Source: PGZG01 sp046292765
Lineage (GTDB): Bacteria > Pseudomonadota > Gammaproteobacteria > Pseudomonadales > Alcanivoracaceae
Length of the DNA: 64,000 nt
Reading direction: 5' to 3'
NCBI GenBank assembly: GCA_046292765.1
Contig: JBKBQA010000006.1
Location: forward strand, 62,001-126,000
The notes under the pieces: generated by a model
The model's database searches: none
What the model saw: only the letters and a program-made list of their open reading frames with translations
Told to the model about the DNA's origin: nothing
Made by a program: the position numbers and the translations under genes
Part shown: piece by piece, positions 25,756 to 34,902 of the stretch
Position numbering within the stretch: position 1 is the stretch's first letter
How the letters are laid out: every line of letters begins with the position of its first letter

Positions 25756-27069
25756 ATGCGCAGTCTTCCCTTTTTGCTCGCCATTACTGTACTGATGGTC
25801 GGTAAGCCGACGCTGGCGATGACGCTATCCGAGGCCTTTGACCAGGCCACCCGTCATGACCCTGCCATTCCACAGTCAATCGCCATCTACGAGGCGGAGA
25901 AGGCCGCCACAGCGCTGGTTTCCGGGGAGCGGCGGCCGAGGCTGAATGCGTTCGGCCATGCCTACAGCGGCAAGAGTGAATATGACAGTCAGTTGTTCGG
26001 CAGCGGAGAAAGCTCCGGCAACCAGTACACCTACGGTGTGGAGCTGCGCCAGCCGCTGTTCCGTCGCGACTGGAATGCGCTCGGGCGTCAGGCCCGCGCT
26101 CTTGATCAGCAGGCCGAGATCGGCCGCGAGGATCGTATCCAGCGGATGGTGCTGAGGCTCGCCGATCGCTATTTCGGCGTCTTACTGGAGCTGGAGGCCA
26201 TGGAACTTGCCCGCTCCGAGCGTGAGTCGCTGGACAAGGCGCTGGAAGACACGCGTAACCGTCATGAAGCGGGCGTGGCAGCGCAGACCGATCTGCGCGA
26301 GGCTCAGGCCCGGGCGGATCTGGCCCGGGCCGGGCAAATGCGAGCCGAAGTGGCGCTGGCGTCCGCCCGCGCCGCGTTGCACGAGCTGACCAACAATGGG
26401 CAGGCGGCATTGCCGCGCCTTCGTACCGATGTGGTATTGCCGGCATTGAGTCCGGTGTCGGAGGACGAATGGGTGGCACTGGCGCGCGAGCGTAGCCTGG
26501 TGCTGCTGCGGGCCCGTGAGGCGGTGACCGTCAGTCGCTCAACGGTCAGCTCTGCTCGCAGCGGTTACTCGCCGACACTGGATGCGGTAGCCCGCTATCG
26601 CACCGACGACACCACCGACTTCCCTGACGGCCAGGACCGCACCGATATGCTTGTTGGTGTGGAGCTGAATGTGCCGCTGTATAACGGTGGAATGGCCCGT
26701 GCTCGCAGCCGCGAAGCCTCGTATTACCACGAAGCCGCCCGCGCCGAGCTGGCGCGACTGGATCTGGAGACGGAGCGTCGCATCCGCCAGCTCTATCGTG
26801 AAGTGGAAGCGGACCGCCTTCAGGCTGGTGCGCTCGGGGTGGCGGTGGAATCTGCCCAGCTCGCCCGGGACGCTACCCGCAACGGCTATGAGGCGGGCAC
26901 CCGGACCATTCTGGACGTGCTGGATGCTGAAAGCCGCGTCGCGGATGCGCGCCGCAACTATGCCAGTGCCCGTTACGGATTCCTCGTTAACCTGCTGAAC
27001 CTGCGTTATGAGGCGGGCACGCTGAGCCCGGATGATCTGGGAGCGCTTGATCCGCTGCTGACTCGTTAA
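25756..27069 (+). CDS. TolC-family outer-membrane efflux/secretion channel
   Basis: 437 aa from ATG 25756 (AGGA 8 nt upstream), giving a clean signal peptide (LPFLLAITVLMVGKPTLA, cleaved near residue 21). Two OEP repeats of TolC type follow: alternating long coiled-coil helices (QARADLARAGQMRAEVALAS; EAARAELARLDLETERRIRQ) and beta-barrel segments, ending in the ILDVLDAESRVADARRNYA motif typical of TolC. It forms the trimeric outer-membrane tunnel used by RND pumps and type I secretion. It is the first chromosomal gene right of the island; the MFP-RND pair left of the island lacks its own channel. Confidence 0.9.
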   Translation: MRSLPFLLAITVLMVGKPTLAMTLSEAFDQATRHDPAIPQSIAIYEAEKAATALVSGERRPRLNAFGHAYSGKSEYDSQLFGSGESSGNQYTYGVELRQPLFRRDWNALGRQARALDQQAEIGREDRIQRMVLRLADRYFGVLLELEAMELARSERESLDKALEDTRNRHEAGVAAQTDLREAQARADLARAGQMRAEVALASARAALHELTNNGQAALPRLRTDVVLPALSPVSEDEWVALARERSLVLLRAREAVTVSRSTVSSARSGYSPTLDAVARYRTDDTTDFPDGQDRTDMLVGVELNVPLYNGGMARARSREASYYHEAARAELARLDLETERRIRQLYREVEADRLQAGALGVAVESAQLARDATRNGYEAGTRTILDVLDAESRVADARRNYASARYGFLVNLLNLRYEAGTLSPDDLGALDPLLTR

Positions 27070-27548
27070 ACCTGTTCGCGGGTATCTATGCGGGTATCTA
27101 TGCGAGTGCGCAGGTGCGCCCGCTCATAGTGAGCAGAGGACAGGGCGTGAAATTCGGCACTGATCAGATCGTATAGCTCCCGTGGAAGCAGGTGGTCGGC
27201 TTGCCGTCTTGGCAGCAGTCCAAACTGCTGCCACTGCAGGGGCCGACGGCCGGCGGCCTTGAGCAGTTCGGGGACCCATCCGGCTGCCGACAGCTCGGCC
27301 TGCAGGCGCAGGTTCTGGTACAGCATCTGTTGCCGCAGCCGGTCCGGGTCGAGGACCTCGACATAGTTATCCACGACAAGACTGAGCAACTGGTCCAGAC
27401 GCCGCCAGACAATCTCCTTTTCACTGTCACTGTAGCGGTTCCAGTCCACCACCTCGTGGAGAAAGCGCTTGCAACCCCGGCAGACGGTATCGCCGAAGGT
27501 CGTCGAACAGACGCCTATGCAGGGGGTGCCGATGCGCTTCAGGGCCAT
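27066..27548 (-). CDS. DUF1289 domain protein (Cys-rich, possible Fe-S)
   Basis: 160 aa from ATG 27548. The N-terminal domain has the DUF1289 pattern CIGVC-x9-CRGCKRFLHEV, four Cys that may bind metal or an Fe-S cluster, then W-x-R-Y. The C-terminal extension to 160 residues is longer than the 60-90 aa core family. The end shows a TRIDTRIDTR repeat. Convergent with the TolC gene, overlapping by 4 bp. Function unknown. Confidence 0.75.
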   Translation of the reverse strand: MALKRIGTPCIGVCSTTFGDTVCRGCKRFLHEVVDWNRYSDSEKEIVWRRLDQLLSLVVDNYVEVLDPDRLRQQMLYQNLRLQAELSAAGWVPELLKAAGRRPLQWQQFGLLPRRQADHLLPRELYDLISAEFHALSSAHYERAHLRTRIDTRIDTREQV

Positions 27549-27680
27549 GGTAACCGGGGTCTCAGGGAGTTTTCGGGTTCGGCGGAATTGTCGGCCATTG
27601 AGTCGCAGGGGTAAATGGGCGATAGTAGGCCCCTGACTGCGGAGCCCGCAGCGTATAAGAATAAAGGCGGAGAAAACAAC

Positions 27681-28310
27681 ATGTTAGGCCGTTTCCTCGG
27701 TTTCCTTATGGTGACAGCCCTGCTGGCGGGTTGCGCCGGCATCAAGATCGGTGTGCCGACCACGCCGGGAGCCTTTATCTCCTCTGCCAAGGGCAAGGTG
27801 TTCGAGCCGATTGATGCGCTCGATCCTCGTAATGCCATGGTGTACGTGTATCGGCCAGTGAATCAGTGGGGCTATGAAGAAGTTCAGGCGCCGGTGTTCT
27901 TCATCGATAGCACCCAGATATTTGGTCTCAAGAGTGGTGCTTATTCGTGGCTTGAGGTACATGGCGGTCGCTATGAATTCTATGCACGCCGTCCGCTCAG
28001 CATGCTTTTTCTGAAAACCATTTTTGAAATGCCGCTGGAGGTTGAGGGCGGAAAGGTCTACTACCTCCGCTACTCCGAAGACCAGCCACTGAACCTTGCC
28101 GAGCTGGTTGCAGATCCGGAAAACTATGTTCAGTCCGGCCCGCTTCAGCAGGTTCCGGAAGCGGTGGCCATGCGCGAGCTGAAAAATCTGCGTCTGGATG
28201 AGGTGGGCCTGTATTACGGTGGCGAAACGTACGAAGAGCCGCGCTGGGCTCCGTTCTTTACCTTCCCGGAAAAGCGTCCGGACGATCGGCGGCCAGTGGC
28301 GCGACGCTGA
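27681..28310 (+). CDS. Lipoprotein of DUF2846-like type
   Basis: 209 aa from ATG 27681 (GGCGGAG upstream). Lipobox LLAGC puts the acylated Cys at residue 18. The mature part has the MVYVYRPVNQWG strand followed by a beta-rich domain ending with GGKVYYLRYS, like DUF2846/peptidase-associated lipoproteins that expose a beta-sandwich to the periplasm. Function unknown. A strong terminator follows. Confidence 0.7.
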   Translation: MLGRFLGFLMVTALLAGCAGIKIGVPTTPGAFISSAKGKVFEPIDALDPRNAMVYVYRPVNQWGYEEVQAPVFFIDSTQIFGLKSGAYSWLEVHGGRYEFYARRPLSMLFLKTIFEMPLEVEGGKVYYLRYSEDQPLNLAELVADPENYVQSGPLQQVPEAVAMRELKNLRLDEVGLYYGGETYEEPRWAPFFTFPEKRPDDRRPVARR

Positions 28311-28332
28311 TCGCTGCGCTTTCGACGACAAT

Positions 28333-28362
28333 AAAAAGGGGCCTTTAAAAAAGCCCCTTTTT
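28333..28362. terminator. Bidirectional rho-independent terminator
   Basis: AAAAAGGGGC (28333-28342) pairs with GCCCCTTTTT (28353-28362) around a 10-nt loop, with A-tract and T-tract on either side. It separates the convergent lipoprotein and thioesterase genes. Confidence 0.9.
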
Positions 28363-28387
28363 CGTGGTGCGGGGATTCAAAGGTGCT

Positions 28388-28909
28388 TTAGCTCTCGGTG
28401 TAACGCTTTTTCGTCAGCAGCAACTTTTTCCACTGTTCCACGTACTCGGGCAATGCCGGCGACTGCAAGTTCATGCCGGTCATTTCCTGCACCGCCTGCG
28501 GACTGATCGGCTTACCGCCGTACTGATGCACGATGCGCAGCAGGGCATGGGTGTGCAGCTTGCCCTGGGACATGAAGCGCTGATCGAAGTACAGATATTT
28601 TTCGTCCCAACCCAGCACCCGGGTTTCCAGCGAGAAATGCTGATAGGGGCGCAGCTCCCGGACATAGGCGATTTCAGTATTGGCAACGACAGCGTTGCAA
28701 CGCGCCTGCAACAATTTATCCAGCAGCCCGGTGGACACCGCATGCTCAAGACGGGCGCGATCCATGAACTTGAGATACTTGGCGTTGTTCAGGTGCATGT
28801 TCAAATCAATATCGAACAGGCCGACCCGGAACTCCATCGAGACCGTATCAAACAGGTTGTGTGTTGGTGGCCTTTTGCGCCTTAGCGCAGCGCTGATCAT
28901 TTCGAGCAT
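28388..28909 (-). CDS. Acyl-CoA thioesterase-like hotdog protein
   Basis: 173 aa. The segment LFDIDLNMHLNNAKYLKFMD carries the D-x-N-x-H-x-NN active-site pattern of 4HBT hotdog thioesterases (THEM6-like group). A short hydrophobic/basic leader precedes it. It likely hydrolyses acyl-CoA or acyl-ACP thioesters in the cytoplasm; the substrate cannot be named. Stands alone between the terminator and the divergent SDR gene. Confidence 0.8.
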   Translation of the reverse strand: MLEMISAALRRKRPPTHNLFDTVSMEFRVGLFDIDLNMHLNNAKYLKFMDRARLEHAVSTGLLDKLLQARCNAVVANTEIAYVRELRPYQHFSLETRVLGWDEKYLYFDQRFMSQGKLHTHALLRIVHQYGGKPISPQAVQEMTGMNLQSPALPEYVEQWKKLLLTKKRYTES

Positions 28910-29129
28910 TGCTTCCCCCCTGGGTTTCGGAGCAATGACGTTGAAGTGACCGAGTATAAGAAGGTCGCCTGATTATATCCATGATCAATTGGTACCGGGT
29001 CGCGGAGGAGATGAGGCAGGGGATTGACAGGGACGGGCAGTTGATGAGCATTTCGGTGATGGACGCAGGTCGGCCAACGGTTGTTATACTCCGGGCCCTC
29101 ATGACTAGCAGGTCAACCAAGGAGTCATC

Positions 29130-29900
29130 ATGGAAATCAATCAGGTCGTAGCGGTAATTACCGGTGGTGCATCCGGTCTCGGTCGGGCCACCGCAGAGGC
29201 CATTGTGGCCCGGGGTGGCAAGGTCATGATTCTTGACCGCGATGCCCAGCGAGCAGCGGAAACTGCGGCTGCGCTCGGCGCCAACGCCGATTATGTCGAA
29301 ACCGACGTCACCCGCGAAGACTCGGTGCAGGCTGCCATTGCCCGCACGCTGGAGAAGTTCGGTAGCATCAATGTTTGCGTCAACTGTGCCGGTGTCGGTT
29401 CTGCCATGAAGACGGTAGGTCGGGAAAACGCACCCCATGATCTCGGCGTATTCGAGACGGTGGTGAAGATCAACCTGATTGGTACCTTCAATGTGCTGCG
29501 GCTGGCAGCAGCAGCCATGGCTGCCAACGACGGTAACGACGACGGCGAGCGTGGCGTGATCATCAACACGGCCTCTGTGGCGGCCTTCGACGGTCAGGTC
29601 GGTCAGGTCGCCTATGCCGCCACCAAGGGTGGCGTGGTAGGGATGACGCTGCCGATCGCCCGCGATCTGGCCGGACTCGGCATTCGCTGCAACACCATTG
29701 CGCCGGGCATCTTCAACACCCCGCTGATGAATGCGGCCCCGGACAAGGTCAAACAGCCGCTGATCGACATGACCCAGTTCCCGAAGCGTCTGGGCCATCC
29801 GCCGGAGTACGCGGCACTGGTTTGCCACATGATCGAGAACCGCTTCCTGAACGGTGAAACCATTCGAATTGACGGTGCCATCCGGATGCAGCCGAGGTAA
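29130..29900 (+). CDS. 3-hydroxyacyl-CoA dehydrogenase type II-like SDR
   Basis: 256 aa from ATG 29130 with AAGGAG upstream. Rossmann loop TGGASGLG, NCAGVG, catalytic Ser in INTASVAAFDGQVGQ and Y-A-A-T-K (YxxxK) are all present. The GQVGQVAYAATKGGVVGMTLP block and C-terminus (RFLNGETIRIDGAIRM) closely follow bacterial and mitochondrial type-II 3-hydroxyacyl-CoA dehydrogenases (HSD17B10-like), which oxidise 3-hydroxyacyl-CoA with NAD in beta-oxidation. Followed by a perfect 17-bp-stem terminator. Confidence 0.88.
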   Translation: MEINQVVAVITGGASGLGRATAEAIVARGGKVMILDRDAQRAAETAAALGANADYVETDVTREDSVQAAIARTLEKFGSINVCVNCAGVGSAMKTVGRENAPHDLGVFETVVKINLIGTFNVLRLAAAAMAANDGNDDGERGVIINTASVAAFDGQVGQVAYAATKGGVVGMTLPIARDLAGLGIRCNTIAPGIFNTPLMNAAPDKVKQPLIDMTQFPKRLGHPPEYAALVCHMIENRFLNGETIRIDGAIRMQPR

Positions 29901-29932
29901 TTGTAACCCTCTGATTTACATCAGCCTCAGCG

Positions 29933-29972
29933 AAAATGCCGCATGTGACCAGATAGTCACATGCGGCATTTT
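29933..29972 (+). terminator. Strong rho-independent terminator
   Basis: A perfect 17-bp stem (29933-29949 with 29956-29972, AAAATGCCGCATGTGAC arm) and a 6-nt loop end with TTTTG. It closes the hydroxyacyl-CoA dehydrogenase unit. Confidence 0.9.
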
Positions 29973-30121
29973 GCCATTACATAATAACTTGTCACAATTT
30001 CGTTTCGCCCCGCGCTTACGTCTGTCACTGGCTTGTTGCTATGGTCATCTGCGTGGACGCCGTGTTAGCCGGCGTCGTGCCGTTGATCATGGTGTTCAGC
30101 GTCAACAGAGAGAGGCTTGTC

Positions 30122-30382
30122 ATGCTGATCAAGTATCTGAACGATCTCGACCGGGCTGTCCAGCGCGCCCGCCAGACTCTTGATATCGAGTCCATCGGCC
30201 GTTGCATGGACTGTGTGGCGACTCTGCAAGACTATCTGGCTGGCCAGATGGAGCCGGTCCAGCGCAAGGGCTTTGAAATTATGGCGCACCTGCTGCCGGA
30301 GGATTTTGACCTCTGGACGGCGAAATGGATGTCGGCCCGCCGTACCCGCATGCCCATGTCACGGGCGGCCGGCGCGCTGTAA
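30122..30382 (+). CDS. Hypothetical 86-aa protein
   Basis: Start ATG 30122 with GAGAGAGG 7 nt upstream; an earlier frame to 30041 lacks a site. Helical, soluble, with a C-x-x-C pair (GRCMDCVAT) and a basic tail. No family recognised. It overlaps the 3' end of the convergent dinB by 24 bp. Confidence 0.6.
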   Translation: MLIKYLNDLDRAVQRARQTLDIESIGRCMDCVATLQDYLAGQMEPVQRKGFEIMAHLLPEDFDLWTAKWMSARRTRMPMSRAAGAL

Positions 30383-31468
30383 CGCCAGCGCTGCTCGCTT
30401 TTCCTCCGGAAACAGGTCCTGCTGGCGCGCCGGCAGGGCATCCCGCAACCGCAGTCCGATTCCGAGTAGCCTGATTGCTCCCTGACGGCGTTGCCACTGG
30501 GAGCGAATCAGGTTCTCGAACACCTCATGATCCGCTTGCCCGCCTGGTGTTTCGCAGGTGGCGCTGGTGAAGTCGTCGTAGCGCACCTTGATATATAGCC
30601 CGTGGGCAAGATAGTGGGTGTCGAGCCGGGCGAAGCGCCGTGTCAGATCCTCCTCCAGTGCTGGCAGCGCCGCGAGCCAGCGCGGCAAGGTGGTGAGGTT
30701 CTCGTCGAAGGTGCGCTCCACGCTGACCGATTTACGCCTGCGGCTGTTCTGCACCGGGCGCTCGTCTTCGCCGCGACACAACTGCCAGAGTCGTTCGCCA
30801 AAACTGCCAAAATGCTGTCCCAGTTCGAGTCGTGATAGTTGCTGCAGGTCGGCGCAGGTGCGCAGGCCGAGTTGATGCATGCGCTCCGCCGTGACCCGAC
30901 CCACGCCGAAGATTTTCTCGACAGGCAATGCGGCGACAAAGGCTGACACCTGTTCCGGCCTCACGACAAACAGGCCGTCCGGCTTGCGCCAGTCGCTGGC
31001 AATCTTGGCGATAAATTTGTTTGGTGCCACCCCCGCAGAGACCGTAATACGGACTTCTTCCCGAACTTGCTGGCGAATCGCTGCGGCAATCCGGGTGGCA
31101 CTGTTGTCAAACTGATCGCACTCGGTCACATCCAGAAAGGCCTCATCGAGCGACAACGGCTCAATACGATCGGTGAAGCGCTTGAAGATCGCGAGGATCT
31201 GTTCGGAGACCTTGCGGTATTTGTCGAAATCCGGTTTCAGGATGACCAGATCAGGACATTGGCGCAGCGCCTGAGAGGAGGGCATGGCGGAGTGGATGCC
31301 ATCACGTCGTGCCTCATAGTTACAGGTGGCGATTACCCCGCGCCGTCCCGGATCTCCGCCCACGGCCACAGGCCGGCCGCGCAGGGCCGGGTTGTCGCGC
31401 ACTTCGACGGCGGCGTAAAAGCAGTCGCAGTCGATATGAATGATCTTTCGTGGTGGTGTCGCGGACAT
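30359..31468 (-). CDS. dinB: DNA polymerase IV
   Basis: 369 aa from ATG 31468, giving RKIIHIDCDCFYAAVEVRDN, the Y-family motif I with the first catalytic Asp; an ATG ten codons upstream (31498) is the alternative. IEPLSLDEAFLDVT supplies the D-E pair of the palm. Helix-hairpin-helix VEKIFGVGRVTAERMHQLG and a little-finger domain follow. The C-terminal QQDLFPEE is a beta-clamp binding peptide. It is an error-prone lesion-bypass polymerase usually under LexA control; no clear LexA box was identified upstream. Confidence 0.95.
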   Translation of the reverse strand: MSATPPRKIIHIDCDCFYAAVEVRDNPALRGRPVAVGGDPGRRGVIATCNYEARRDGIHSAMPSSQALRQCPDLVILKPDFDKYRKVSEQILAIFKRFTDRIEPLSLDEAFLDVTECDQFDNSATRIAAAIRQQVREEVRITVSAGVAPNKFIAKIASDWRKPDGLFVVRPEQVSAFVAALPVEKIFGVGRVTAERMHQLGLRTCADLQQLSRLELGQHFGSFGERLWQLCRGEDERPVQNSRRRKSVSVERTFDENLTTLPRWLAALPALEEDLTRRFARLDTHYLAHGLYIKVRYDDFTSATCETPGGQADHEVFENLIRSQWQRRQGAIRLLGIGLRLRDALPARQQDLFPEEKRAALALQRAGRP

Positions 31469-31513
31469 GGTTTGGCTAGCCTTGGATGCTGCAAGCATAA
31501 CAGGGAGTAGTGG

Positions 31514-33154
31514 ATGAATCTGATGCCGCGCCGATCAGCGGTGCTGATCGTGGGTGCCGGTCCTACCGGGCTGACGCTGGCGATCCGGTTGCGACAACTG
31601 GGTGTGGACTGTCTGGTGATCGATCGTCTCGACAAGCCCATGCCCTGGTCTCGGGCGTTGGGTTTGCACGCCCGTACTCTGGAAATTTTCCACGCTCTGG
31701 ATGTCCTGAACGCCGTGCGTCGCCGCAGTACTGTCCAGACCGGCGTGACCATCCACAATAATCAGGGGCCTTTGCTGTCGCTCGATCTGACCACGTTGGA
31801 TGCGCCTTTCCCTTGGGTGCTGTCGTGCCCCCAGAGCGACGTTGAAGCGGCCCTGACAGAGCGGCTTGAGGCGCTTGGTGGCCGGGTATGGCGGGGGGTG
31901 GAGCTGCAGTCGTTTATCCAGCATGGCGACGGGGTGGAGGCCAGGCTGCGTACCGAAGACATGGATCACGACATCCACTGTGAGCTGATGGTCGGGTGCG
32001 ATGGCGCGCGTTCGCTAGTTCGGGAGCAGTCGGGCATCAGCTTCGACGGCGTCACCGAAAGCGACCATTTTCTGATTGCCGATCTCGATATTGGTTGGTC
32101 ACTGAGCGCTGACAGCTCGCACGGATTTTTGCTTGCGGAGGGCAGTCTGATTGCACTGCCGATGCCGGACTGCTGGCGGCTGGTGATCAATCAGGCGGCC
32201 TCCGATGATACCGAAGGCGAGGTCACGCTGGCGCCATTTCGTGATCGTCTTGCTGCAGCACTTGGCGAATGCCCGCCACTGGGTGAGCCGCGCTGGCTGA
32301 CCCGGTTTTCCATTCATCGCCGTCTCGCCAGTCGTTACCGCTTGAATCGGGTCTTTCTCGCCGGTGATGCTTGTCACGTCCAGAGTCCACTTGGCGCTCA
32401 GGGCATGAACACGGGTATCGCCGATGCCTTCAATCTGGCCTGGAAGCTGGCCCTGTTCATCGAGGGCATGGGGGGCGGCCGGCTGCTCGACAGCTATGAG
32501 CGCGAGCGCCGCCCCGTGGCCCGCGCGATGCTGTATTCAGTAGATGTGTTGTCGCGTTCCTCGTTTGCCCGTAATCGGCTGTTACGCGCTGGCCGCGACT
32601 GGGTGTTGCGGACCATGAATCGCCATCCGTCACTGGGGGCTCGACTGCTGCGTCGTGCCAGTCAGCTGGATGTGGCCTACCGTGACTCGGTGCTGGTCGG
32701 CGAAGGCAGTGGAATCTGGCCCACCGACAAGGTCGGGCCGCTGCCCGGGGAGCGGATGCCCGACGCTACCCTGACAACACCACGGGGCCAGCAGCAGGTC
32801 CATCTGGTGGATCTGCTGCGTGACCCTCGCCACCACCTGCTGATTCAGCTTGATGACGAACCATCACCGCAGCAGCTGGTAACCCTGTATGCGTTGGCTG
32901 ATCGTGTGCCGGGCGAGTTTGGTGGCTGGTTGCGGACGGTGGTGGTGTCAGGGCCGGACAACCCTGCCAGCCTGGCGGAGCTGAGTGAATTTGATCTGTC
33001 CGTGCTGGCGGATCGGAACGGCGAGTTCCGTGGTCGTTTTGGTGGCGGTGGGGCGCTGTGGCTGATGCGGCCGGATGGCCATCTTGGCTATCGCGCGGGC
33101 TTTGCCGATGCCGATCAACTGCTGCTGTGGCTGCGCAATCTCAGGAGGCGGTAG
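31514..33154 (+). CDS. FAD-dependent aromatic-type monooxygenase (PF01494)
   Basis: 546 aa from ATG 31514 (GGAG 9 nt upstream). FAD motifs: GAGPTGLTLAIRLR (GxGxxG), VGCDGARSLVRE (DG motif), RVFLAGDACHVQSPLGAQGM (GD motif). The C-terminal ~120 residues resemble the thioredoxin-like dimerisation domain of phenol hydroxylase/MhpA/RdmE enzymes. It would hydroxylate an aromatic or polyketide-like substrate with NAD(P)H and O2; the substrate is unknown. It is divergent from dinB and overlaps the end of the convergent protease gene by 40 bp. Confidence 0.9.
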   Translation: MNLMPRRSAVLIVGAGPTGLTLAIRLRQLGVDCLVIDRLDKPMPWSRALGLHARTLEIFHALDVLNAVRRRSTVQTGVTIHNNQGPLLSLDLTTLDAPFPWVLSCPQSDVEAALTERLEALGGRVWRGVELQSFIQHGDGVEARLRTEDMDHDIHCELMVGCDGARSLVREQSGISFDGVTESDHFLIADLDIGWSLSADSSHGFLLAEGSLIALPMPDCWRLVINQAASDDTEGEVTLAPFRDRLAAALGECPPLGEPRWLTRFSIHRRLASRYRLNRVFLAGDACHVQSPLGAQGMNTGIADAFNLAWKLALFIEGMGGGRLLDSYERERRPVARAMLYSVDVLSRSSFARNRLLRAGRDWVLRTMNRHPSLGARLLRRASQLDVAYRDSVLVGEGSGIWPTDKVGPLPGERMPDATLTTPRGQQQVHLVDLLRDPRHHLLIQLDDEPSPQQLVTLYALADRVPGEFGGWLRTVVVSGPDNPASLAELSEFDLSVLADRNGEFRGRFGGGGALWLMRPDGHLGYRAGFADADQLLLWLRNLRRR

Positions 33155-34866
33155 CCGAACAACAGTAGCAGCGCCGCGATAGGCACACCGCTGCCGGAAC
33201 TCGATGCAGGTGATAGCGACAGGATAATGTTGCGACTGGTATCTCCCGGGTTAAGGTCGCCATTGCTGTTCTGTAGCGTTGCCGCGACGGTGTAGCGACC
33301 GTTGCCGCGAATGGTGAACGCAATCAGCCTGCTCTCGGCCGGGGCCAGCGTACCGAGATCACAGCGCAAACCGGCGGGGTCCGGATCGCAGTCGCCAAAA
33401 TCGCTGACTTCCAGATCTGCGGGCAGGTCGATGAGGACGATCGCATCTTGCACCGGGTTGATCAGCGAATTGTTGAGGGCGGCGATTTGCAGAGAGGCGA
33501 GGCCATCGCGATTGGCCAGCACGATGAAAGAGCCCAGCCCCGGGTCCGGCAATTCGGTCACGGTGACAATCTGCCTGAGGGTGTTGTTGATGATGCGGTA
33601 GTCGTCTTCGGCGCTGTGGACGGTGGCGGTCAGGGTCAGGGCCGCTTCGCTGGCGCCATGCCAGCTGAGACTGAATTCCTGAAGGCGTTCTATGCCCGGC
33701 TCGGCTCCACCCAGACTGCAGCGCCATCCGCCGGTGATGGCCGCGCAGTTATCGCCTGCGGTCGGTGTCAGGGTCGCGCCATCGGTGGCGAGCAGATCCA
33801 GCTCGAGTGCCGAACTGCTGTTTATCTGGCTCAGATTGATGGCACCTGCCGACAGCGTGGCCAGTCCGCTCGGGCTGATTTCCTCCGGTGCCGCGATTTT
33901 GGCGACGAGGTCTGTGAGCGGGTCGCCGGCGGCAGCGGTGGAGCTTTCAATCCAGCGAGCATAGTTGGCCACCCGGGTGTAGACCCCGGGGCGTGTGTTG
34001 CTGCTGCAGGTCGCGGAGCCGAAGCTGGTGGCGCCGATCAGCCAGTCGCCACGAATGATGCCGGAGGACAGGGCGGTCTGGTCGGGCAGTAGCAGAGGGC
34101 CGCCACTGTCACCGAAGCAGGCATCCTGACCGAAAGGCCGGTCCGGACCCGGGTTGGGTTCCCAGGCGCAGACCATGTTCATGGTCACCTGACCACTGCC
34201 CCAGGCGTTGCGGCAGCTGTTATTGGTGATGGGCAGGTAATCCAGTGTGGCCTGTTGCAGCAGCCGGGGCTGGCTACCATCGCTGGCGTTGGCCGGATCA
34301 AAAAACTCGTCGTCATAGATGCCCCAACCGATCACACTGACCACATCATCGCGCAGCGAGGAGGTGTCAAGCTGACTCATGATGGCGCCATTGGCCAGAC
34401 TGACGGTAGTGAAAGGCACCTTTTCGGTGAGCTGGATCAGGGCAATGTCGCTGTCTTCGTTGAAGCGCGGCGTGTAATCCGGGTGGATCAGCAGTAACCC
34501 GGCATCGTGATTGGGCGCGGTGGCGGGCTGGGGAAACGGGGCGGACAGATCACCGAGATCCGGGCTGTCGAGGCGCAAGATGACGCGCTCAGGAACAAGA
34601 AGCAGGGCGCCGTTCGCGTCGCTGAGGCAGTGTGCTGCCGTCAGTACCCAGCCCGGCGCAATCAGGCTACCACCACAGAAGGGGTAGAAGTCGTAGGTGC
34701 CATTGAGCGGGTCGTACTGATGAAGGCCTGCCATCCACGGGATGGATTGGGGTACCGGATCGCCGCCCACCACCCGCGTCGACAGCGTGTCGGCGAGACC
34801 GGTAGTGGCGAATAGCAGACTCGCTAGTAGCCAGGCAGCTCGGCGTTTGATCATGACGTCTGACAT
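33115..34866 (-). CDS. Secreted trypsin-like serine protease with GlyGly-CTERM-like tail
   Basis: 583 aa (ATG 34854 is an alternative start). Signal peptide ends about ATTGLA-D. A zymogen-like cleavage site RVVGG starts the S1A domain with catalytic His (TAAHC), Asp (DSDIALIQL) and Ser (CFGDSGGPLL), paired Cys and a C-terminal W-I helix. Two beta-sandwich, CARDB-like repeats follow. The C-terminus has Ser/Gly (SSSGSG), a hydrophobic helix (VPIAALLLLFGYRLL) and Arg residues, the GlyGly-CTERM layout processed by rhombosortase after type II secretion, as in Vibrio VesB. The tail is less Gly-rich than consensus. Confidence 0.88.
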   Translation of the reverse strand: MSDVMIKRRAAWLLASLLFATTGLADTLSTRVVGGDPVPQSIPWMAGLHQYDPLNGTYDFYPFCGGSLIAPGWVLTAAHCLSDANGALLLVPERVILRLDSPDLGDLSAPFPQPATAPNHDAGLLLIHPDYTPRFNEDSDIALIQLTEKVPFTTVSLANGAIMSQLDTSSLRDDVVSVIGWGIYDDEFFDPANASDGSQPRLLQQATLDYLPITNNSCRNAWGSGQVTMNMVCAWEPNPGPDRPFGQDACFGDSGGPLLLPDQTALSSGIIRGDWLIGATSFGSATCSSNTRPGVYTRVANYARWIESSTAAAGDPLTDLVAKIAAPEEISPSGLATLSAGAINLSQINSSSALELDLLATDGATLTPTAGDNCAAITGGWRCSLGGAEPGIERLQEFSLSWHGASEAALTLTATVHSAEDDYRIINNTLRQIVTVTELPDPGLGSFIVLANRDGLASLQIAALNNSLINPVQDAIVLIDLPADLEVSDFGDCDPDPAGLRCDLGTLAPAESRLIAFTIRGNGRYTVAATLQNSNGDLNPGDTSRNIILSLSPASSSGSGVPIAALLLLFGYRLLRLRSHSSS

Positions 34867-34902
34867 CTCTGGGACGTTACCCGCTTTACCGTGATGAACG
34901 GG

